DNA from: Actinomycetes bacterium | GTDB lineage: Bacteria > Actinomycetota > Acidimicrobiia > Acidimicrobiales > RAAP-2 | NCBI GenBank assembly: GCA_021799915.1 | Contig: JAJYZN010000002.1 | Span: 1 to 41,142, forward strand | DNA: 41,142 nucleotides | Direction: 5' to 3' | Shown here: positions 25,166-34,960 of the stretch, one piece after another | Layout of the letters: each line of letters opens with the position of its first letter | How positions within the stretch are numbered: position 1 is the first letter of the stretch | Made by a program: the position numbers and the translations under genes | Notes under the pieces: generated by a model | The model's input: the letters and a program-made list of their open reading frames with translations, nothing else | Told to the model about the DNA's origin: nothing | Database searches by the model: none

Positions 25166-26320
25166 GTGCCCGACCTCGTCGCCTTGGACCTTCCCGGAGG
25201 AGAGGCATTCGTTCGAGCGCTGTCCGCGGTATGGGAGGCCGGCGACGCCGCCTGCCCACTCGACCCCCGACTGCCCCGGCAAGCGGCCGACGAGCTCCTC
25301 GACGCCCTGGCTCCCACCAAGGTGATGGGACCCGACGGCGACGTCACCCGCCGTTCCGGCGGGCGCCCGGTCGAGCCCGGCGACGCGCTGGTGGTCGCCA
25401 CCAGCGGTTCGACCGGGCGGCCCCGGGGGGTGGTCCTGACCCACGACGCCGTGGTCACCTCGGCCCTCGCCACCTCGTCCCGGCTGGGGGTGGACCCCCC
25501 GCGGCACCGGTGGCTGGCCTGCCTGCCCCTGGCCCACGTGGGGGGGCTGTCGGTGGTGACCAGGTCGATGATCACCGGCACGCCCCTCACGGTCCTCTCG
25601 GAGTTCGACGCCGACCTGGTGACCGAGCTGGGTCGGGAGGGAGGGATCTCCCACGTCTCGTTGGTGGCCACGGCATTGGCCCGGATCGACCCGTCACTGT
25701 TCGAGACCATCCTTCTGGGCGGCGCCGCCCCCCCGGGCACACTCCCTCCCAATGTCGTCACCACCTACGGCATGACCGAGACCGGTTCGGGCGTCGTCTA
25801 CGACGGTCGACCGCTCGACGGAGTCGACATCGCCATCGGGACCGGCCGTCCCGGCGAAGGGGGTGCCGGGGAGATCCTCCTCCGGGGACCGATGCTCCTA
25901 CGGTGCTACCGCGACGGCGTCGACCCGCGCCTCGCCGGACCCGATGGACACGGCGGGTGGCTGCCTACCGGTGACGCCGGTCGCCTCGGACCCGACGGCG
26001 CCCTCTTGGTCGACGGGCGCATGGCCGAGCTCATCGTCACCGGCGGGGAGAAGGTCTGGCCGGCCGCCGTGGAACGGGTGATCGCCACCCATCCCCTGGT
26101 CGCCGACGTCGCGGTGTGGAAGCGAGCGGACCCCGAGTGGGGCGAGCGGGTGGTGGCGTGGTTGGTCCCGAACCGAGGCGACGATCCGCCGACTCTCACA
26201 GCGGTCGTCGACCTGGTCCGCTCGCACATGGCGCCGTGGGCTGCGCCCAAGGAGGTGGTGGTGGTCGCAGACCTTCCCCGGACTGCCTCGGGCAAGGTCC
26301 GCCGGGCTGCACTGCGCTGA
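25166..26320 (+). CDS. menE: MenE: O-succinylbenzoate-CoA ligase
   Basis: MenE activates o-succinylbenzoate to its CoA thioester, feeding MenB. The 384-residue protein is a short ANL adenylate-forming enzyme: VVATSGSTGRPRGVVLTHDA (P-loop), CLPLAHVGGLSVVTR, TTYGMTETGSGVVYDG, WLPTGDAG and the C-terminal GKVRR lysine in TASGKVRRAAL. The short N-terminal part is usual for actinobacterial MenE. The start GTG 25166 fits the shared promoter. The next gene (a thioredoxin-fold protein) begins about 35 bp later with its own -10. Confidence 0.93.
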   Translation: MPDLVALDLPGGEAFVRALSAVWEAGDAACPLDPRLPRQAADELLDALAPTKVMGPDGDVTRRSGGRPVEPGDALVVATSGSTGRPRGVVLTHDAVVTSALATSSRLGVDPPRHRWLACLPLAHVGGLSVVTRSMITGTPLTVLSEFDADLVTELGREGGISHVSLVATALARIDPSLFETILLGGAAPPGTLPPNVVTTYGMTETGSGVVYDGRPLDGVDIAIGTGRPGEGGAGEILLRGPMLLRCYRDGVDPRLAGPDGHGGWLPTGDAGRLGPDGALLVDGRMAELIVTGGEKVWPAAVERVIATHPLVADVAVWKRADPEWGERVVAWLVPNRGDDPPTLTAVVDLVRSHMAPWAAPKEVVVVADLPRTASGKVRRAALR

Positions 26321-26343
26321 CCGGGGGCCACGGCGCCGGGTCC

Positions 26344-26349
26344 TAGCAT
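26344..26349 (+). promoter_or_regulatory. -10-like TAGCAT before the YyaL-like gene
   Basis: TAGCAT fits TAnnnT and ends 7 nt before the second of two tandem GTG codons (26357), favouring that start. No ribosome site lies between. Confidence 0.45.
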
Positions 26350-26356
26350 CGACGTG

Positions 26357-28453
<2,097 letters not shown>

Positions 28454-28457
28454 GCGA

Positions 28458-29210
28458 GTGACCGAGGTCCAGAGCCGGGGTCGGCACGCTCCGTCGCGAT
28501 CGGGACGGTCGTCACGCGCTCCGAGCGGCCGTGCCCTGTTGCGGGACGTTCCCCAGCGCCGACGGGTGGCCGTCGCCGGAGGGTCCCGTCTCCACCTCCT
28601 GGTGCTCTCCTGCAGTCGTGACGACACCACTGCCGTCGACCTGGCGTCGGGCGCACTGATCCGGCTCCGTGTCCCGTGGCCCGACGGGCACGAGCCCGAC
28701 TTGGCGACCTTCGACGTGGTGGAGACGACCCTGGCCGACGACCCCGAAAGGGACGATCTGGCTCAACCTGAAGCGGCGACCGCCGCCGATCTCCCCCGCC
28801 ACGTGGGGACCCTGCGCGGCCGCCGCGTCCGTCGGATCCTGCGCCAGCTCTCGGCACCCCCCGACGGACCCCTCCTCGGCTTCCCGGGCCCGGCGGCGCC
28901 GTACTGGGAGTTTCGAGGGGCGCGCCCGTCCACGGCACTGGTCGTGCCCACCCGGGGCCCACAGCTCATCAGGAGGCCGGAGGACGCATCCACCTGGGTG
29001 CGCTTCGGTTGGGCCCGTGACGACATCTGGCTCCCGGTCGAGGATCGACACGCGGCGCGTGCCGTCGAGGCCGCTCGTCGTGAACGCCTTTCGGGGAAGA
29101 CCCTCGCCACGGCGCTCGGATTCGCACCCCAGTACCTGTTGGTGTCGCTCAGCAGCCCCCGCGACGGTCACTGCTACAAGGTCTGCTCGGCCATCCTGCC
29201 GGCCGGGTGA
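28458..29210 (+). CDS. Conserved hypothetical protein (250 aa)
   Basis: I do not recognise this protein. After an Arg/Ser-rich start of about 35 residues, the core reads RRVAVAGGSRLHLLVLSCSRDD, ALIRLRVPWPDG, then LRGRRVRRILRQLSAPPDG, FPGPAAPYWEFRG and WARDDIWLPVEDR, ending LVSLSSPRDGHCYKVCSAILP. No membrane segment is seen. The frame is open far upstream, but that is the shadow of the preceding gene. GTG 28458 starts 4 nt after its stop and has AGGAGG 9 nt upstream, so the two are probably one operon. It converges on the next gene through a shared hairpin. Confidence 0.72.
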   Translation: MTEVQSRGRHAPSRSGRSSRAPSGRALLRDVPQRRRVAVAGGSRLHLLVLSCSRDDTTAVDLASGALIRLRVPWPDGHEPDLATFDVVETTLADDPERDDLAQPEAATAADLPRHVGTLRGRRVRRILRQLSAPPDGPLLGFPGPAAPYWEFRGARPSTALVVPTRGPQLIRRPEDASTWVRFGWARDDIWLPVEDRHAARAVEAARRERLSGKTLATALGFAPQYLLVSLSSPRDGHCYKVCSAILPAG

Positions 29211-29231
29211 CCGGTGGCCGGTGGCCGGTCA
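29208..29231. terminator. Bidirectional hairpin containing both stop codons
   Basis: TGACCGG (29208-29214) and CCGGTCA (29225-29231) are perfect 7-bp arms around a 10-nt loop. The first TGA is the stop of the plus-strand gene, and the last TCA is the stop of the minus-strand gene. The 18-bp gap thus forms one symmetrical hairpin for both transcripts. There is no T run. Confidence 0.45.
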
Positions 29232-29900
29232 GCGACAGAGCTTGCCGCTGGCCAGATCCTCGGCCATGGCCCAGCCGAAGGCCACCAGGCGGTCCCCTGA
29301 CTCGGGCGAGACCCGGACGAACAGCCCGGCGATGTCGTCGGAGGGCAGGTTCTTCGGGTGGACGAAGTCCACACCTCCGGCCACCGATCCATCCCCTTTG
29401 ACCACGAAAGCCCGGTCGTCCAGCCGGCTCTCGGACCCGAACCGCTTGGCCAGACGGCGGGCCCAGGCCCGCTCCTCTCCGGTGGCCTTGTGCCCCGGTG
29501 ACGGGACCACGTCGGTGAGACCGCTGAACACACGGAATCCGTCGGCGGTCAGGAGCCGAGTTCCGAGCAGCACGTCCTCGTCGGGGAACGCCAGCAAGGC
29601 CCGCCGGTACTGGTCGGTCAGCATCGCTTTGAGCGCGGCCTCGGCTCGCAGGGTCCGGTCCACCGTGGCCAGACCCACCAGCAGGGCCGGCGTCCCGCCG
29701 ATCCGCTCGAGGGTGCTGAACGAGTAGCCCCTCAGCTTCTTGCCCTCACGAGCATGGGTGATGAGCACCCACTCCTCTCGCTCTTTGGACAAGAACCCGA
29801 TGTCGAAACCCGGGACCCGGTCCACGCAGAGATCGGCCATTTCCTCCAATTCTGCATCGCTCAGCGCGGTGCAGTCTTTCGTGGTCACCAGCATCGGCAT
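29229..29900 (-). CDS. Conserved hypothetical protein (223 aa)
   Basis: The function is unknown. The soluble product reads MPMLVTTKDCTALSDAELEE, then VLITHAREGKKLRGYSFSTLER, ALLVGLATVDR, YRRALLAFPDEDVLLGTRL, GFRVFSGLTDVVPSPGHKATGEERAWARRLAKRFG and a C-terminal domain ending FGWAMAEDLASGKLC. The layout is vaguely like an acyltransferase fold, but no signature is clear. ATG 29900 is supported by TAGAAT ending 7 nt before it. It stands alone between a convergent gene and dnaE. Confidence 0.75.
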   Translation of the reverse strand: MPMLVTTKDCTALSDAELEEMADLCVDRVPGFDIGFLSKEREEWVLITHAREGKKLRGYSFSTLERIGGTPALLVGLATVDRTLRAEAALKAMLTDQYRRALLAFPDEDVLLGTRLLTADGFRVFSGLTDVVPSPGHKATGEERAWARRLAKRFGSESRLDDRAFVVKGDGSVAGGVDFVHPKNLPSDDIAGLFVRVSPESGDRLVAFGWAMAEDLASGKLCR

Positions 29901-29907
29901 GGGAGCA

Positions 29908-29913
29908 ATTCTA
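29908..29913 (-). promoter_or_regulatory. -10 TAGAAT before the 223-residue protein gene
   Basis: TAGAAT matches TATAAT at five of six positions and ends 7 nt before ATG 29900, the best leaderless-type promoter in the window. Confidence 0.6.
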
Positions 29914-29970
29914 CCGGCCCGCTCCCGGCGTTTCCCATTCGACCGGTGGCGTCGAGGCCACCGGGGCGGC

Positions 29971-32900
29971 TCAGACCAGGACGGCCCCGGCCCCGAGGAG
30001 CATTTTCAGCTCCCCCACCAGCCCATTCTTGCTCTCGACGTTGAATTCCGGTGGGAGCTTGATCACCTTGCTCCCAACGTGGAGCAGGACCGGGCACGGT
30101 CCAGGATGCTCGGCCAGGACCTCTTTGAGCCGTCCCACCGTGCCGTCGGTGAGCACCCCCAACGGAAGCGAGATGCGAAGCTCTTGGGCGCCCCCGGTCT
30201 GGAGGTCCAGACGACGGATCTCCATGGCGACGATCTTGGGCTCTTCGTCGCGCAGGTCGATCCGGCCGCGCACGGTGACGAGCACGTCGTTCTCGAGCTG
30301 AGCGCCGAAGTCGGCCATCACCCGGGGGAAGACGTACACGTCCATGGCCGCCTGGAGATCCTCGAGCACGAAGCGGCCCATGAGATCGCCCTTCTTGGTG
30401 TACTGGCGTTTGAGGTCGGTCACCACACCGCCGACGGTCCGTACCACCCCTTCGGGCCCGGCACCGGCCGATACGTCCCCGATGGCGTCACGGATGTCGG
30501 CCAGCGAACCGTCCGTATGGCGGGAAAGCGCCGACTCCAGGCCGAGCAGCGGGTGGTCGCTCACGTAGAGCCCGAGCATCTCCTTCTCGAAGGCCAACCG
30601 CTGGGCCTTGTCGAACTCCATGTCGGGAATGGGCGTCCGGGTCCCCTCCCACCGTCCGGCATCGGTCCCATCGGGGTGCCCCTCCTCCCGCTCCAAAGCG
30701 GCGAACAGGGTGACGATCCCGACGTCGTGCTCCCGGCGTCGGGCCAGGGTCCGGTCGACGATCTCGTCGATCACCAGGCAGAGCCCTTTGCGTGGATGGT
30801 TCAGCGAGTCAAATGCTCCGCCCTTGATGAGCGATTCCATGGTCCGCTTGTTCAAGACGGCCGGATCCACCCGGCGGCAGAAGTCGTAGATGTCCGCGAA
30901 GGGTCCGCCGCTCTCCCTCTCGGCGACGATGCGCTCGACCAGTCCCTCGCCCACGTTCCGCACGGCTGCCAGACCGAAGACGATGCCCGGCCGTGGCGCG
31001 TGCCCTTGGAGGCCCCCGCTGTTCGGGTCGCCGGTGGGTTTGCCAGTGGGGTCGCCGGTCGAGTCGCCGGTCGAGTCGCCGGTGGGCCTCGCCGCGTGCG
31101 AGCGCGGCGCGAACTCCGCCGACGAGAGGTTCACGTCGGGGACGACCACCTCGATACCCAGCGATCGGCACTCCGCGAGGTACACGGCGGTCTTGTCCTT
31201 GTTGTCCTTGACCGAAGTCAGGAGCGAGGACATGTACTCGACCGGGAAGTGTGCCTTCAACCAAGCCGTCTGGTACGCCACCAGGCCGTACCCGTAGGAG
31301 TGTGACTTGTTGAACGCATAGTCGGCGAAGGGCTCGATGATGTCGAACAGCTCGGTTCCCAGCCGCTCTTCGTACCCCTGGGAAACGCAGCCGGCAACGA
31401 ACTTCTCGCGCTCGGCGGCGATGAGCGACCGGATCTTCTTGCCGCAGGCCTTTCGGAGATTGTCCGCCTCCTCCAGGGTGTACCCGGCGAACTTCTGCGC
31501 CACCCGCATGACCGCTTCCTGGTAGATCATGAGGCCCTGGGTGTCGGCCAGGATCGGACGCAGGTCCTCGTGGGGGTACGTGATCGGTTTCCGGCCGTTC
31601 TTGCGGTCGGCGTAGGCGTTGTGCATGTCGGCGGCCATAGGGCCGGGTCGGTAGAGAGCCACCAACGCCGCCACGTCGTCGAAGCTCGTGGGTGCCAGTG
31701 AGCGCATGAGGTTCCGCATCGGCCCGCCTTCGAGCTGGAAAACGCCCACGGACTCCCCGCGCCTCAGCATGTCGAGGGTCGCGTCGTCGTCCAGCGGGAC
31801 CCCGTCGATGTCAGGCCTGGTTCCCGTGGACTGCTCGACCAGGTCGAGCGCCCGCTCGATGACCGAGAGGTTCCGCAGACCGAGGAAGTCCATCTTCAAC
31901 AGCCCGAGCTCTTCGACCCCGTGCATCTCGTACTGGGTCACGATGGGGGCGCTGTCCGCGTCCCCCCCCGGATCGGGCTTTCGCTGGACCGGCAGGTACT
32001 CGGTCAGCGGCTCCCGGGTGATCACCACCGCCGCGGCGTGGATGCCGTCCTGACGTCGGAGTCCCTCGAGACCCTTGGCCACGTCGACCACCTGCTTGGC
32101 CTCGGGGTCGCTCTCACACATCGCCCGGAGCTCGGCCGCCGCCGCGTATCCGTCCTCGAATCCCTCGCTCTTCACGAGGCACGCCCACAGCGGGGTGTCA
32201 CGCCCCATGACCAGCGGTGGCATGGCCTTGGCGATCTTGTCGCCCACCCCGTAGGGAAGGCCGAGAACCCGCGCCGCGTCCCGGACGGCGGCCCGGGCCT
32301 TGATGGTGGAGAAGGTCACGATCTGGGCCACGTGGTCCGAGCCGTACCGCTCGGCGGCGTAGCGGATGACGTGGCCACGGAAACGCTCGTCGAAGTCCAT
32401 GTCGATGTCCGGCATCTGCTTGCGGCCCGGATTGAGGAAGCGCTCGAAGAGCAGGTCGTAGCGGATGGGATCGAGATCGACGATCTTGAGGCAGTACGCC
32501 ACGCAGCACCCCGCCGCCGAACCTCGTCCGGGACCGACCCGGATCCTCGACTCCCGGGCGAAGCGGATGAGGTCCCAGACCACGAGGAAGTAGGCGGCGA
32601 ACCCCATGTCGCCGATGACCCCCAACTCGTAGTCCAGACGATCTCGCACGTTGTCGGGGAGCGACTCTCCGTAGCGTTCCCTCGCTCCTTGGAACGTCAG
32701 GTGACGGAGATAGGCCATGGCCCGTTCCTCGTACGTCTCCCCGGTGAACTCTTGGGGCACCGGGAACTCCGGAAGGCTCGGCTTCCCGAGCTCGATCTCC
32801 ACGTGGGCGCGCTCGGCGACGAGGAGCGTGTTGTCGCAGGCTTCGGGAACCTCGGAGAACAGATCCCTCATCTCAGCCGCCGACTTCAAGTAGTGCTCAT

Positions 32901-33666
32901 TGCCTTCGAAACGGAACCGGTTGGCGTCACTGAGCGTGGCCCCGGTCTGCACGCAGAGCAGCGCGTCATGGGCTACGGCGTCTTCCCGATGGGTGTAGTG
33001 GCTGTCGTTGGTGGCCAGGAGAGGGGCGCCGAGCCGTTTGGCCATGGCCACCAACTGGGGATTGGTGCGCTGCTGGTCGGCAATTCCGTGGTCCTGGAGC
33101 TCCACGAAGAGGTGGTCACGCCCGAAGATCTCCTGCAATCGTGCTGCCCGTCGCTCAGCCTCGGCCTCGTCCCCGGACAGGAGTGCCTGGAGCACCACTC
33201 CACCCAGGCAGCCGGTGGTGGCGATCAGTCCGTCGTGGTGGCGCTCGAGAAGCTCCCAGTCGACGCGAGGCTTGTAGTAGTAGCCCTCGAGGTACGCCGC
33301 CGAAGAGAGCTTCATGAGGTTGCGATACCCCTCGGTGGTCTCGGCCAGTAGCGTCAAGTGGTAGTAGAGCTTCTGCCCGCCTTCGACATCGCCCCCGGTG
33401 TCGTCCACCTTCCCGCGCCGGACCGGCCGCTCATGGCGAGAGCTCCCGGCCATATAGGCCTCGGTCCCGATGATCGGGTTCAGGCCCTCGGATCGGCAGG
33501 CCTTGTAGAAGTCCAGGACCCCGTACATGTTCCCGTGGTCGGTGATGCCGAGGGCCGGCTGCCCGTCGCGCACCGCGGCGGCGACCATCTCGTCGATCCG
33601 GGCCGCCCCGTCGAGCATCGAGAACTCGGTGTGGGTGTGCAGGTGCGTGAATGACCTGGTTGCCAA
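29971..33666 (-). CDS. dnaE: DNA polymerase III alpha subunit
   Basis: This is the replicative polymerase, DnaE1-like, of 1231 residues. The N-terminal PHP domain keeps its likely metal ligands: HLHTHTEFSMLDG, GITDHGNMYG, IIGTEAYM, YYHLTLLAE, TTGCLGG, FVELQDHG and NDSHYTHRED. Such intact PHP domains act as the proofreading exonuclease in mycobacteria. The polymerase active site has PDIDMDFDERFR (near residue 420). Residues around 861-881 are a TGDS/TGDP tetrapeptide repeat inserted between two conserved blocks. The C-terminus holds an OB fold. The start is TTG 33666; a TAG three codons upstream in frame rules out a longer product, and AGGAGG lies about 11 nt upstream. Confidence 0.96.
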   Translation of the reverse strand: MATRSFTHLHTHTEFSMLDGAARIDEMVAAAVRDGQPALGITDHGNMYGVLDFYKACRSEGLNPIIGTEAYMAGSSRHERPVRRGKVDDTGGDVEGGQKLYYHLTLLAETTEGYRNLMKLSSAAYLEGYYYKPRVDWELLERHHDGLIATTGCLGGVVLQALLSGDEAEAERRAARLQEIFGRDHLFVELQDHGIADQQRTNPQLVAMAKRLGAPLLATNDSHYTHREDAVAHDALLCVQTGATLSDANRFRFEGNEHYLKSAAEMRDLFSEVPEACDNTLLVAERAHVEIELGKPSLPEFPVPQEFTGETYEERAMAYLRHLTFQGARERYGESLPDNVRDRLDYELGVIGDMGFAAYFLVVWDLIRFARESRIRVGPGRGSAAGCCVAYCLKIVDLDPIRYDLLFERFLNPGRKQMPDIDMDFDERFRGHVIRYAAERYGSDHVAQIVTFSTIKARAAVRDAARVLGLPYGVGDKIAKAMPPLVMGRDTPLWACLVKSEGFEDGYAAAAELRAMCESDPEAKQVVDVAKGLEGLRRQDGIHAAAVVITREPLTEYLPVQRKPDPGGDADSAPIVTQYEMHGVEELGLLKMDFLGLRNLSVIERALDLVEQSTGTRPDIDGVPLDDDATLDMLRRGESVGVFQLEGGPMRNLMRSLAPTSFDDVAALVALYRPGPMAADMHNAYADRKNGRKPITYPHEDLRPILADTQGLMIYQEAVMRVAQKFAGYTLEEADNLRKACGKKIRSLIAAEREKFVAGCVSQGYEERLGTELFDIIEPFADYAFNKSHSYGYGLVAYQTAWLKAHFPVEYMSSLLTSVKDNKDKTAVYLAECRSLGIEVVVPDVNLSSAEFAPRSHAARPTGDSTGDSTGDPTGKPTGDPNSGGLQGHAPRPGIVFGLAAVRNVGEGLVERIVAERESGGPFADIYDFCRRVDPAVLNKRTMESLIKGGAFDSLNHPRKGLCLVIDEIVDRTLARRREHDVGIVTLFAALEREEGHPDGTDAGRWEGTRTPIPDMEFDKAQRLAFEKEMLGLYVSDHPLLGLESALSRHTDGSLADIRDAIGDVSAGAGPEGVVRTVGGVVTDLKRQYTKKGDLMGRFVLEDLQAAMDVYVFPRVMADFGAQLENDVLVTVRGRIDLRDEEPKIVAMEIRRLDLQTGGAQELRISLPLGVLTDGTVGRLKEVLAEHPGPCPVLLHVGSKVIKLPPEFNVESKNGLVGELKMLLGAGAVLV
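31025..31084 (-). repeat. Five 12-bp tandem repeats inside dnaE
   Basis: Five copies of a 12-bp unit code for TGDS, TGDS, TGDP, TGKP and TGDP. The insert lies between LSSAEFAPRS and GLQGHAPRPGIVFGL, presumably in a surface loop. Confidence 0.88.
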
Positions 33667-33705
33667 CGTGCGCTACCCCTCCTGCGAGCTTCCACCCACG
33701 GACTG

Positions 33706-33720
33706 TCCACAGCCTGTGGA
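33706..33720 (-). promoter_or_regulatory. 15-bp palindrome TCCACA-N3-TGTGGA in the dnaE leader
   Basis: These are perfect 6-bp arms around three bases, between a TATGGT -10-like hexamer (33744-33749) and the dnaE ribosome site. It could be a protein operator or, in RNA, a leader hairpin. Each half with its flanks matches the DnaA box TTATCCACA at seven of nine positions, so DnaA control is a possible reading. Confidence 0.45.
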
Positions 33721-33743
33721 AGAGTTACAGCCGTGTGGTTCTG

Positions 33744-33749
33744 ACCATA
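33744..33749 (-). promoter_or_regulatory. -10-like TATGGT before dnaE
   Basis: TATGGT fits TAnnnT. It lies about 78 nt before the TTG start, giving a leadered transcript of roughly 70 nt, unlike the leaderless genes nearby. Confidence 0.4.
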
Positions 33750-33830
33750 GCGCGCCCGCCAAGGTGACGCTCGGAGCCACTCCCTGCCCGGCGGTTCACG
33801 GACAAGGTGAGCCGCGGGTTGAGGGCCGGG

Positions 33831-33847
33831 CGGGCCCGGTGGGCCCG
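33831..33847 (-). terminator. GC hairpin downstream of the RDD gene
   Basis: CGGGCCC and GGGCCCG form a 7-bp stem with a 3-nt loop about 80 nt after the RDD gene stop. No T run follows. The same 261-bp gap also has three copies of GGGTCACCAG between 33882 and 33913. Confidence 0.3.
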
Positions 33848-33927
33848 ACGGGTGGACCGTGGCCACCGAGGGGACCGGTGGGTCACCAGTGGGTCACCAG
33901 CGGGTCACCAGGGGTCGCGGAGAGTGA

Positions 33928-34764
33928 TTACACTCGGACGACGACGGTCCGGGTGACCTTGTCGTGGAGGGTCTGGCGCCGCGGGTCCCATGCCGGGAAG
34001 AGCATGTCCACCACCCACGGCACGACGAACACGAGGAACATCAGGTACTCGAAGGCAGCCCTCCCGAGGGCACGTGAGAACCCGATCGGCGAGCCCGTGT
34101 CCATGTCGACGGCCCGGGCTCCCACGGCCATCATCCCGATGGTCTGTCCCCTCGCCGACCCGCAGAAGAAGGCCCCGTAGAGGAGGACGATCACGATATC
34201 GACGATCGGTCCCAGCACCGAGAAGTGGGCGACGTGGACCACGTGCACCCCTGTGGAGGTCGTGGTGGACTGGAAGTTGATCCTGGCCAGGCGCGCCGCG
34301 TTGAACACCGCGTTCAGCACCAGCCCGACCACGAGCAGGATCACCCAGTCGATGAGCCAGCCACCGAGCCGGATGCCGTAGTTGGCCAACCCCGAAGATG
34401 TCCCGGTGACCGGTGGGCCGTACCCGCCATACCCGCCGTATCCAGGGCCGTACCCGCCGGGCCCGCCACCGCCGGGTGGGTACGAGGGAGGCGGGCCGTA
34501 GCTGCCGGGTCCGCCACCGCCGGGTGGGTACGAGGGAGGCGGGCCGTACCCGCCGGGCCCGCCACCGCCGGGTGGGTACGAGGGCGGGGGGCCGTAGCTG
34601 CCGGGTCCGGGACCGCCGGGTGGATACGAGGGCGGGGGGCCCTGGGTCGATCCGGGAGATGGCGGAGTGCCCGGAGGTGCAGACGTCGGAGGGGGAGCGG
34701 CGCCCGGCGCTCCACCCGGATCACCTCCCGCGCTCGGGACCTCAGCTGTGGAACCCTCACCCAT
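33928..34764 (-). CDS. RDD family membrane protein with Pro/Gly/Tyr repeat N-terminus
   Basis: The 278-residue protein has a cytoplasmic-type N-terminal half of low complexity, with four 16-residue repeats built on PPPSYPPGGGGPGGYG, then an RDD domain from about residue 135: YGIRLGGWLIDWVILLVVG, a second hydrophobic stretch, GQTIGMMAVGARAVD, and a last segment EYLMFLVFVVPWVVDML followed by RRQTLHDKVTRTVVV. The RDD name comes from conserved Arg-Asp-Asp residues; here Arg and Asp in IRLGGWLID are clear. Its role is unknown, possibly transport or stress. ATG 34764 has AGGAGG 5 nt upstream; the longer open frame is a shadow. Confidence 0.86.
   Translation of the reverse strand: MGEGSTAEVPSAGGDPGGAPGAAPPPTSAPPGTPPSPGSTQGPPPSYPPGGPGPGSYGPPPSYPPGGGGPGGYGPPPSYPPGGGGPGSYGPPPSYPPGGGGPGGYGPGYGGYGGYGPPVTGTSSGLANYGIRLGGWLIDWVILLVVGLVLNAVFNAARLARINFQSTTTSTGVHVVHVAHFSVLGPIVDIVIVLLYGAFFCGSARGQTIGMMAVGARAVDMDTGSPIGFSRALGRAAFEYLMFLVFVVPWVVDMLFPAWDPRRQTLHDKVTRTVVVRV
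34445..34636 (-). repeat. Four 48-bp tandem repeats in the RDD gene
   Basis: Four 48-bp units (34445, 34493, 34541, 34589) code for 16-residue repeats rich in Pro, Gly and Tyr. The first three are nearly identical; the fourth has drifted. Confidence 0.9.
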
Positions 34765-34913
34765 CACGCCTCCTCCGAACGCCGCCAGTGCAGCACTCAG
34801 TGTACGCGTCTCCCTGGTGCGCAGGCGGGATCGAGACCTCTGACGGGGCGCATCACCGTGGAGGCCCATCGCCATCGCCCACGCCGACGACCGCCGACCG
34901 ACGACCGCAGACC

Positions 34914-34955
34914 GCCGTTCGCCGTTCGCAGTTCGCCGTTCGCCGTTCGCCGTTC
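34914..34955. repeat. Six 7-bp repeats (GCCGTTC) downstream of bpa
   Basis: Six copies of GCCGTTC, one with a single change, fill part of the 196-bp gap between bpa and the RDD gene. The period is not a multiple of three, and the region is non-coding by my reading. It lies directly after the bpa stop (34961) in the direction of transcription. Confidence 0.85.
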
Positions 34956-34960
34956 GCCGC

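Noticed and set aside
31921..33351. 476-codon plus-strand open frame opposite dnaE
   Set aside because: It is antisense to the conserved DnaE polymerase region and has no recognisable protein features.
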